NCBI GenBank assembly: GCA_035691285.1
Contig: DASSJI010000087.1
Location: 1 to 28,647 of the forward strand
Source of the DNA: DATFEN01 sp035691285
Lineage (GTDB): Bacteria; Acidobacteriota; Vicinamibacteria; Fen-336
Direction: 5' to 3'
DNA length: 28,647 nucleotides
Shown: piece after piece, positions 20,888 through 28,647 of the stretch
Layout of the letters: each line of letters begins with the position of its first letter
Position numbering within the stretch: the first letter of the stretch is position 1
The notes under the pieces: model-generated
Databases searched by the model: none
What the model was told of the DNA's origin: nothing
Seen by the model: the letters and a program-made list of their open reading frames with translations, nothing else
Position numbers and translations under genes: made by a program

Positions 20888-22693
20888 ATGCAGCTCCGCA
20901 ACGTCGCCATCATCGCGCACGTCGACCATGGGAAGACGACGCTCGTGGACGGCCTGCTCCGGCAGAGCGGCGCCTTCCGGGCCAACCAGGAGGTGGTCGA
21001 GCGCGTCCTGGACTCGAACGAGCTGGAGCGGGAGCGCGGCATCACGATCCTGGCGAAGAACACCTCGGTGCGCTTCGGCGACGTGAAGATCAACATCGTG
21101 GACACGCCCGGGCACAGCGACTTCGGGGGTGAGGTGGAGCGCGCCTTGAAGATGGTGGACGGCGTGCTGCTCCTGGTCGACGCCTCGGAGGGCCCCCTGC
21201 CCCAGACCCGCTACGTGCTGCGCAAGGCCCTCGAGGCCCGGCTGCCGGCCGTCGTGGTGCTGAACAAGATCGACCGCGTGGACGCGCGGCCGCAGCAGGT
21301 CCTGAACGAGGTCTACGACCTCTTCATCGACCTCGACGCCACCGAGGACCAGCTCGAGTTCCCGGTCCTCTACACGAACGCCCGCGACGGCCTGTGCCGG
21401 ACCGAGGCGGAGGGGCCCGAGACCGACCTCCGGCCGCTCTTCGAGGCCATCGTCTCGCACATCCCTCCTCCGCCGGGCTCGCCGGACGGGCCGCTCCAGC
21501 TCCTGATCGCGAACCTGGACTACAGCGACTACCTGGGCCGTCTCGCGATCGGCCGCATGTTCTCTGGCCGGGTCAAGCTGGGCGACAGCGTGGCGCTCTC
21601 CAAGCGCGACGGCTCCCTGCAGACGACCCGCGTCACGAAGCTCTACGTGTTCGAGGGCCTGCGCCGGATCGAGGCCGAGTCCGCCGCCAGCGGCGACGTC
21701 CTGGCCCTCGCGGGCTTCGACGGCATCCAGATCGGCGAGACCGTCACCTCCGCCGAGAACCCGACCCCGCTTCCGCCCCTGCGCATCGACGAGCCCACGC
21801 TGTCGATGATCTTCTCGGTCAACACGTCGCCCTTCGCGGGGCGCGAGGGCCGCTTCGTCACCTCGCGCAACCTCAAGGAGCGGCTCGACAAGGAGCTGCT
21901 CACGAACGTCTCGATCCGGGTGGAGCCAACCGACTCGGCGGACTCGTTCAAGGTGCTGGGCCGGGGCGAGCTGCAGCTCGCGGTCCTCATCGAGATGATG
22001 CGCCGCGAGGGCTACGAGCTGGGCATCTCGAACCCCGAGGTGCTGACGAAGGCCGAGGGCGGCGTCCGGAAAGAGCCGCTGGAGCTCCTGAGCATCGACG
22101 TGCCCGAGACCTTCATGGGCGTCGTGCTCGAGAAGATGGCGCTGCGCAAGGGCAGGATGGTGAAGATGGTCAACCACGGCTCGGGGCGCGTGCGCCTGGA
22201 GTTCCAGGTGCCGACCCGCGGCCTGATCGGCATCCGCACCGAGCTGCTCACCGACACGCGCGGCACCGCCGTCCTGAACAGCCTGCTCGAGGGCTGGACC
22301 GAGTGGCAGGGCGAGATCCCCCGCCGGGCCAGCGGCGTGCTGGTGGCCGACCGCCCCGGCGAGACCACGGCCTACGCGCTCTCGCACCTGGAGGACCGGG
22401 GCGAGCTGTTCGTGGGGCCCGGGACGGCCGTCTACGAGGGGATGATCGTCGGCGAGAACGCGCGGCCCCAGGACATGGACGTCAACGTCACCCGGCAGAA
22501 GAAGCTGACCAACATGAGGGCATCCACCGCCGACGAGGCCATCCGCCTCACGCCCCACCGGGCTCTGAACCTGGAGCAGGCCCTCGAGTTCATCGACGAG
22601 GACGAGCTGGTCGAGGTCACGCCGGGCGCGATCCGGCTCCGGAAGCGCGTGCTGGCCGCGAACCAGCGGCCGAAGCGGCGCCCGGAGGAGTGA
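20888..22693 (+). CDS. typA: Translational GTPase TypA/BipA
   Basis: This ribosome-associated GTPase is involved in assembly of the large subunit and in stress adaptation. The 601-aa protein has all G motifs: AHVDHGKTTLVD (G1), RGITI (G2), DTPGHSDFGGEVERAL (G3), NKIDR (G4). These are followed by domain II, an EF-G-like domain III and V, and the TypA-specific C-terminal domain (TRGLIGIRTELLTDTRGTAVLNSLLEGW, DMDVNVTRQKKLTNMRAS, LTPHRALNLEQALEFIDEDELVEVTPGAIRLRK). Length is normal. No ribosome site precedes the ATG; an extended -10 lies ten bases upstream. It ends six bases from the convergent response regulator. Confidence 0.97.
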   Translation: MQLRNVAIIAHVDHGKTTLVDGLLRQSGAFRANQEVVERVLDSNELERERGITILAKNTSVRFGDVKINIVDTPGHSDFGGEVERALKMVDGVLLLVDASEGPLPQTRYVLRKALEARLPAVVVLNKIDRVDARPQQVLNEVYDLFIDLDATEDQLEFPVLYTNARDGLCRTEAEGPETDLRPLFEAIVSHIPPPPGSPDGPLQLLIANLDYSDYLGRLAIGRMFSGRVKLGDSVALSKRDGSLQTTRVTKLYVFEGLRRIEAESAASGDVLALAGFDGIQIGETVTSAENPTPLPPLRIDEPTLSMIFSVNTSPFAGREGRFVTSRNLKERLDKELLTNVSIRVEPTDSADSFKVLGRGELQLAVLIEMMRREGYELGISNPEVLTKAEGGVRKEPLELLSIDVPETFMGVVLEKMALRKGRMVKMVNHGSGRVRLEFQVPTRGLIGIRTELLTDTRGTAVLNSLLEGWTEWQGEIPRRASGVLVADRPGETTAYALSHLEDRGELFVGPGTAVYEGMIVGENARPQDMDVNVTRQKKLTNMRASTADEAIRLTPHRALNLEQALEFIDEDELVEVTPGAIRLRKRVLAANQRPKRRPEE

Positions 22694-22699
22694 GCCGGG

Positions 22700-24096
<1,397 letters not shown>

Positions 24097-24109
<13 letters not shown>

Positions 24110-24648
24110 CCGGGCGGGACCCCTGCCTTGCGGGCTTCCTCCTCGAAGTCCGCGAGCGCCTTCTGCGCCGAAGCCAGGGCCGCCTTCGCGCTCTCCAGCT
24201 CCTTCTGGAGCCGGTCCGCCTCCGGGTTCACTTGAGGGATCGGCGGCATCTGGGACATCGCGTCCATGGGGAGCGGCTGGATGTTCCCCTTGCGCGCGCC
24301 GTCGTAGTCCTCCTGCGCCTTCCGGACGCGCGCCTCGGCGGCCGTGATCGCGCTCTGGAGCGCCGTGGCGCGGCCGCGCCAATGGGCCTCGTCACGCGGT
24401 GCCTGACGCGTCTCGCCCGCAGCCGGGCTCGGAGAGGGGCTGGCCGATCCCTCGGGCTTCGGCGACGCGTCTCCGGCGCTCGAGGGAAGGTCCTTGTCCG
24501 TGTAGGTGGCCGCGGGCGCAGCGGTCTTCTTGCGCCGCTCCTTCTCGCGCTGGGCGGCGGCGGCGAGGCCTTCCTGCTGGCCGCTCGCGGAAAGCGCTAC
24601 CGCGAGCCCTGCAGCGAGGCCGAGCGTGCGGCGCCAGCGTCCCTTCAC
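24097..24648 (-). CDS. Secreted coiled-coil protein, second member of the YTxxDL...PGWLR family
   Basis: The 183-aa protein has a basic N-terminus and hydrophobic segment (MKGRWRRTLGLAAGLAVALSASG), then the motif TYTDKDL and a Ser/Pro-rich linker. A first helix begins at HWRGRATALQSAITAAEARV and a Met/Pro-rich loop follows. A second helix runs from NPEADRLQKELESAKAALASAQKALADFEEEARKAG, and the exact C-terminus is PPGWLR. It shares this order, including YT-x-x-DL, an aromatic-WR helix start, a D/N-P before helix two and PGWLR at the end, with the protein at 8170-8628. Function unknown; probably periplasmic. The start is GTG 24646-24648, overlapping the upstream TGA (GTGA), with AAGG six bases upstream. 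It lies between the TPR gene and the response regulator in one unit. Confidence 0.8.
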
Positions 24649-25727
24649 GACGAACCTTCGAGGGCCTTCGCCCGCTCCTCCATCGCTGGGGCGTCGGGCG
24701 CGGTCGGGTTCTGGCGGGCGTACTCGCGGTAGGCGGCGGCCGCCTCGCTCGACCGCCCGGACCGCTCGAGCAGGCTGCCGAGCGCGCGGTTCAGCCTGGG
24801 ATCGCTCCCCACCCCTTCGCGAACGAGGGAGATGGCGTCGTCGGCCTTCCCGGTCGCCAGGATGCGCTCGGCAAGCAGCGCCCGCGTGCTTCCGGACCTG
24901 GGGTCGCGATCGAGGCCTCGCCGATAGGCCTCCATGGCTCCCTCCGGATCCCCGGCCTTCTCCAACGCGTAGCCCAATTGCTCGAAGAAGCGCGCGTTGC
25001 CGCCGCTCGTCGACACGGCCTTCTGGAACGCCTCGGAGGCTCGGCGCGGATCGCCCTGATTCATGTAGAGCTGGCCGAGCTGCGAGAGCCACGCGGGGCT
25101 CGCCGGGTCGGCGCGGAGCGCGGCCTCGTAAAGCGGAATCGCCTCCGCGGCCCTACCGAGGCCCAGCAGGATCTTCGCGGCGTCGGCGCTCGCTCGCGCG
25201 TTCCTCGGCTCGAGGCGCGCCGCCTCGAGGAGCTGGGCGAGCGCGGCCGACTGCTGGCCGGCCTGGTAGAGGGCCTGGCCGTAGGCGAAGCGCGCGTCGG
25301 CGTCCGACGGGCGCTGGTCCACGGCCTGGGCGAGCAGCTCGAGGGCGCTCTTGGCGTCGCCGGACTGAAGGCGCCTCAACCCCTCATCGAACCGGGCATC
25401 CTGGGTCTCCGCCACCGCGGCCCGCGGGGCCTGCGCCGCGGCGACCTCGGTCCGGATCGGGTTCTCGAAGATCGCGGGGTCGGCCTGAGCGGGCTCGGGC
25501 CGGAACTTGAAGAAGACGATCGCCGCGGCCCCGAGGGCGGCGGCGCTGCCGAGAGCACCCTTCCAGTCGAACCCCGGGCCCACTCGCGGGGCTGTCGCTT
25601 CACCGCCGGTTGAAGGAGCGCCACCCGCCTTGACGTCCTGCAGCGACTCGCCGCACTTGACGCAGAACTCCCACTTCAGCTTGTTCCGCGTCCCGCACGC
25701 CGGACACACCCGGAAGTCGGCTGCCAT
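24645..25727 (-). CDS. Zinc-ribbon, membrane-anchored TPR protein
   Basis: The 360-aa protein starts with a zinc ribbon (VCPACGTRN ... EFCVKCGESL; Cys8, Cys11, Cys22, Cys25). After a linker there is a single TM helix at about residues 55-73 (GALGSAAALGAAAIVFFKF). From about 110 onwards it consists of TPR repeats (ARFDEGLRRLQSGDAKSALELL, ADARFAYGQALYQAGQQ, PAWLSQLGQLYMNQGDP, ARFFEQLGYALEKAGDP). The ribbon would be cytoplasmic and the TPR domain outside the membrane. It is a scaffold-type architecture with no enzymatic motif. It is first in the TPR/PGWLR/response-regulator unit, has its own probable promoter with a palindrome, and lies 64 bases after the pilY1-like gene. A role in pilus assembly is only a neighbourhood guess. 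Confidence 0.82.
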   Translation of the reverse strand: MAADFRVCPACGTRNKLKWEFCVKCGESLQDVKAGGAPSTGGEATAPRVGPGFDWKGALGSAAALGAAAIVFFKFRPEPAQADPAIFENPIRTEVAAAQAPRAAVAETQDARFDEGLRRLQSGDAKSALELLAQAVDQRPSDADARFAYGQALYQAGQQSAALAQLLEAARLEPRNARASADAAKILLGLGRAAEAIPLYEAALRADPASPAWLSQLGQLYMNQGDPRRASEAFQKAVSTSGGNARFFEQLGYALEKAGDPEGAMEAYRRGLDRDPRSGSTRALLAERILATGKADDAISLVREGVGSDPRLNRALGSLLERSGRSSEAAAAYREYARQNPTAPDAPAMEERAKALEGSS

Positions 25728-25737
25728 GGCTCCTTCT

Positions 25738-25769
25738 AACCTAGCACTTTCCTCCCGGGAGTTAAAGTG
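25738..25769 (-). promoter_or_regulatory. Putative promoter overlapped by a 25-bp palindrome (TPR gene)
   Basis: On the minus strand TTAACT (25760-25765) and TAGGTT (25738-25743) are 16 bases apart, a plausible -35/-10 pair ten bases from the ATG. The palindrome CACTTT...AAAGTG (25745-25769), with a perfect CTCCCGGGAG core (25752-25761), covers the -35 and the spacer. This is a typical repressor position; alternatively the RNA hairpin could end the upstream pilY1-like transcript, though no U-run follows. Confidence 0.5.
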
Positions 25770-25791
25770 TTTCTTGAGCCTGCCTCCTCAC

Positions 25792-28647
25792 CTAGCCGGG
25801 TATCCGGCAGACCGGCGAGTTGATCTTGAAGTTCCTCTGGTTGACGAACGCCGGCTTCGGCGGCGGCGGCGTCGGCGTCGGGCTGGGGTTCGGAGTCGGC
25901 GTCGGCGCGTTGGCGCGCGAGCCGCTCTCGCCGACGAAGAGCTGTCCGGAGACGATCGCGATCCCGGTGGTCTTCGTGCCGGTGAGCGTCGTGTAGAGGT
26001 CCGCAACGCCGTCGCCCGAGAAGTCGTACACCGCTCCGCCGGTGTTCGCGCTCAGGCCGAACAGGATCGTGTCGAAGGTGCCCGCGCAGGCGGTCGCCGA
26101 GCCGGCCGGATTGAAGCGCGTGGCCGCGAAGAACACGCGCGGCTGCCCCACGGAGTTGAACGCCGTGGTCGGCTGCGTCGTGCCACGGTACGGGACGTTC
26201 GACGGCGGCGGGCTCGGAAGGTTGATCGCGATGGCCGGGGACGGCGACGGATGCGGAGCCGGCGCGTTGTCGGGAGTGACGGTGTCGCCGACGATGAACA
26301 GCTTGAACGGCGCCGCGGAGTCGGGCACACGGTTGTCGTTCCCGCTCTCGAAGAAGACCCGCGGCGCGCTGGTGCCGGCCACCGGGTCCGTCGTGACCTT
26401 GAGCAGCGCCGCGGCGTCGGCGATCGGCTGTGTCGCGCCGGCGTTGTAGAGAACCGTGCCGACGCCGCTCGCCACGCTCCAGCGCCACATGCGCCCGCGC
26501 AGGTCGCCGATGTAGACGCGGGAGACCTTGTCCGGGCTCGTGTGCACCGTCAGGCCCGGCGGGTCGAGCGCCCGCGAGTTGAAGCCGGCCGGCGCCGCCA
26601 CGAAGGCGTTGTGCGCGATCGGCGAGGTGAAGGTATCCGCGGTGAGGAACGTCGCGGTCGAGAACGGCCCGGTGCGGCAGACGTTCCCTGTGAGGGCGTC
26701 GAGCTCGAAGAAGCGCTTGCCCTCGAAGTGGGTGGTCCCGTTTCCGACCTCCTCGCCGTAGCCCGAGCCCATCCATACGCGCCACTCCGGCGCCGGGCTG
26801 CAGCTGCCGCCCGCCGTGGACGGATCCACGTTTCCGACGGCCGGCACGGACCAGGTCTGGCCGGCGTCGTTGTAGAGCGCGCAATCCGCAGCGGTGTTGT
26901 TGGGCGTGCCCACCGCGCACGCCGTTCCTTCGTTGGTGTCCGGGTTCCCGCGGCTCCACATGACCCACGGCGGGTACGTGTCGAGCGCGGCCCGTGTGAA
27001 CGCGCCGGGCGCGGTCACGTCGATGGCGGTGACGTACTTCCCGCCGGCGCCGCGGGCGAAGAACAGCATCGTGCGCCAGCGGCCCTGGAAGGGCGCGCCG
27101 TTGATCGGGAAGCCGCTCGAGGACGGCACGAACACGCTGGCTCCGCGCAGCGACGAGGCGACGCCGTAGGTGTGGGGGTTGCGCGTCTGGCCGAGGTTCT
27201 CGATCAGCTCCTTCTGCTTCGCCAGCAGGTCGTTGGGGATGAAGCTCCAGAGCTCCTCGCTGCCGCCCTCGTTGAAGGCGCAGCCGGCCGAGCCGGGCAC
27301 CCCTGTCGGCGTCGTGGTCAGGGGGCACTGCGGCCCGCCGCGGAACGCATGGACTCGCTCGTTGGTTCCCAGGTACACCACAGTCACAACCGGCTTCAGG
27401 TCCACGTCCGCCTGGGGATTGGCGTTGTCGAAGTCGGGGTTGCGGAGCCCGAAGCCCAGGTGGATTTTGTCCTCGCCCTCGCCGTTGACGTCGCGCGTGC
27501 CGTCCCGGTAGAGCGTGAACTCCGAGACGTGGCGCGAGGGCTCGAAGCGCAGCGGCGGCGTCACGACGACGGGCGCGGCGTTCTGGGTGTCGGCCAGCAG
27601 CCAGTCGCGCGCCCAGAAGAGCATCTCGCCCGTCGTCGACGAGCGCAGCGGCTTGCCGTCCGTGCCCAGGGCCACGCTGGCGCCCGCGATGTAGGCCAGC
27701 ATGGCCTGGCGGGCCTCCTTGCGGGCCGCCTGGTTCGAGATGACCGGCGACGGACTGGTGCAGCCGTAGGGGTCCCCGCCGCTCGGCGTCGCCGACAGGT
27801 TGCCGAAGGTCGAATCGGGCGTCGCCTGGTCCTCGCAGGCCCGGAAGATCGAGCTGTATTCGGCGGTCGTCAGCCCCGCGATCCCGAGCGCCGCGTCGAG
27901 GCAGCCGTCGGTGGCCGGGTCTGTGGGGTCGACGCCGTCCGTCGCGCAGGCGGTGCCGATGACGGTGGAGTTGGTGTTCAACCCGGACTGCGTGGGCGGC
28001 CACAAGGAGATGACGTTGCTGCCGAGTGCGCTCGACGAGTCGAACTGCGGGTTCGCCTCGGTGTCGCCCGACGTGTTCCGGGCCCAGATCCCGTTCCGGG
28101 CGGTGGTGAACACGCGCCGGCGGATCACGGCGTTCGCGATGTTCGCGCTCGACTGGTTGGCGTGGAGGTCTTCGAACGTGAACACGTTCTCGCCGGTGGG
28201 CGCCGTTCCGTCCGTGCCCGTCTGGGCGGGGTCGCGCATGTACTTGACCACGTTCTCGAACAGCGTGCAGCCCGGCTCCCAGATGGGCGTGCCGGTGCCC
28301 CCGCTCGCCAGGCAGCCGTCGTTGACGCCGACGGAGACCGGCAGGAACGAGCCGTCGTTGCGGAACGCGAACAGCCGGCCCCGCCACAGCGGCAGGTCGA
28401 AGGTGGACTGGAACAGGATGTTGACGCGCTGGCTGTAGCGCGTGGTCGGATCGAACGCGCTCGCCTTCAAGGAGCCGCTGCCGTCCGGGTCCTCGATCAG
28501 CTCGAAGACCGTCGAGACGACCTGTGGGGACGCAGAGAACTCCCCGGTGTTCGCGGCCTGGGCCACGGCGTCGAGCATCGCGGCATAGAGCGCGTTGCTG
28601 TCCGGAGCCTGGTAGGCCACCTGGCAGTTCGGGCAGTTGGCGAGGTC
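25792..28647 (-). CDS. PilY1-like type IV pilus protein, C-terminal part (5' end outside window)
   Basis: The frame is open from the right edge to a TAG at 25792-25794, giving 951 residues of a larger secreted protein. It contains beta-propeller blades of the PilY1 C-terminal domain, most clearly VYIGDLRGRMWRWSVASG, FFARGAGGKYVTAIDVTAPG, WRVWMGSGYGEE and RFFELDALTG. Near the end, DFSGDGVADLY matches the place and spacing of the PilY1 calcium loop (D-x-D-x-D-x-x-x-D) with Ser at the second ligand position. The tail is a Pro/Thr repeat (TPTPNPSPTPTPPPPKP) and a short conserved-looking end. A CPNC pair lies at the right edge. PilY1 proteins act at the tip or base of type IV pili in adhesion and retraction control. 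No other pil genes are visible. Confidence 0.85.
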   Translation of the reverse strand, partial: DLANCPNCQVAYQAPDSNALYAAMLDAVAQAANTGEFSASPQVVSTVFELIEDPDGSGSLKASAFDPTTRYSQRVNILFQSTFDLPLWRGRLFAFRNDGSFLPVSVGVNDGCLASGGTGTPIWEPGCTLFENVVKYMRDPAQTGTDGTAPTGENVFTFEDLHANQSSANIANAVIRRRVFTTARNGIWARNTSGDTEANPQFDSSSALGSNVISLWPPTQSGLNTNSTVIGTACATDGVDPTDPATDGCLDAALGIAGLTTAEYSSIFRACEDQATPDSTFGNLSATPSGGDPYGCTSPSPVISNQAARKEARQAMLAYIAGASVALGTDGKPLRSSTTGEMLFWARDWLLADTQNAAPVVVTPPLRFEPSRHVSEFTLYRDGTRDVNGEGEDKIHLGFGLRNPDFDNANPQADVDLKPVVTVVYLGTNERVHAFRGGPQCPLTTTPTGVPGSAGCAFNEGGSEELWSFIPNDLLAKQKELIENLGQTRNPHTYGVASSLRGASVFVPSSSGFPINGAPFQGRWRTMLFFARGAGGKYVTAIDVTAPGAFTRAALDTYPPWVMWSRGNPDTNEGTACAVGTPNNTAADCALYNDAGQTWSVPAVGNVDPSTAGGSCSPAPEWRVWMGSGYGEEVGNGTTHFEGKRFFELDALTGNVCRTGPFSTATFLTADTFTSPIAHNAFVAAPAGFNSRALDPPGLTVHTSPDKVSRVYIGDLRGRMWRWSVASGVGTVLYNAGATQPIADAAALLKVTTDPVAGTSAPRVFFESGNDNRVPDSAAPFKLFIVGDTVTPDNAPAPHPSPSPAIAINLPSPPPSNVPYRGTTQPTTAFNSVGQPRVFFAATRFNPAGSATACAGTFDTILFGLSANTGGAVYDFSGDGVADLYTTLTGTKTTGIAIVSGQLFVGESGSRANAPTPTPNPSPTPTPPPPKPAFVNQRNFKINSPVCRIPG

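Noticed and set aside
22694..22699. Terminator between typA and the response regulator
   Set aside because: The gap is six bases; no room for a hairpin, and none seen at the gene ends.
25736..28387. 883-codon minus-strand frame overlapping the pilY1-like gene
   Set aside because: Arg/His-rich frame-shifted reading of the same DNA; the other frame shows real propeller motifs.

Overview
The window is very GC-rich (my estimate is about 70%), almost fully coding and bacterial. Third codon positions are strongly G/C, and many starts are GTG or TTG (one probably CTG). Spacers are very short and there are several 4-nt stop/start overlaps. An archaeal/eukaryotic-type (type 3) prolyl-tRNA synthetase, a TMTC-like GT-C/TPR fusion, a PilY1-like protein and two small secreted coiled-coil proteins ending in PGWLR would fit an uncultured Acidobacteriota-like or deltaproteobacterial-like lineage. 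That placement is inference; there is no rRNA or tRNA to anchor it.

Layout. 1-2060: start of a probable DUF2339 membrane protein (minus, runs off the left edge), isoaspartyl protein repair enzyme pcm (minus), and a divergent AlkA-like DNA glycosylase (plus). 2094-8037, all minus: nadB, a TerC-family membrane protein and proS chained by stop/start overlaps, then a separate promoter driving a Tat-exported sulfite-oxidase-like molybdoenzyme and a 1-Cys peroxiredoxin. 8170-10409, plus: a small secreted coiled-coil protein, a ribbon-helix-helix/MazF-type toxin-antitoxin pair, and aroB. 10443-10554: a large imperfect palindrome built of CACAGAG-like units. 10577-12813, minus: a COG2403-type GTPase coupled to argF.

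12859-20864 is a glycan-related block. A GT-C/GT87-like membrane protein with a discoidin-like N-terminus (plus) converges on a minus-strand chain of four overlapping genes: GT4 glycosyltransferase, TMTC-like GT-C with TPRs, GT2 glycosyltransferase, and a polytopic membrane protein with a spermidine-synthase-like fold that appears to have lost the catalytic Asp motif. 20888-22693: typA/bipA. 22700-28647, minus: a PilY1-like type IV pilus protein (runs off the right edge), a palindrome overlapping a promoter, a zinc-ribbon/TPR membrane protein, the second PGWLR coiled-coil protein, and an NtrC-class response regulator with no visible kinase.

Most genes are housekeeping (NAD, shikimate, arginine, tRNA charging, protein and DNA repair). 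The best candidates for something undescribed are the two-member PGWLR family, the overlapping glycosylation chain with its degenerate synthase, the GTPase-ArgF pair, the CACAGAG palindrome, and a recurring arrangement in which a -10 hexamer lies 7-11 nt upstream of the start codon, suggesting leaderless or nearly leaderless mRNAs. No CRISPR array, transposase, prophage, tRNA or rRNA was seen.
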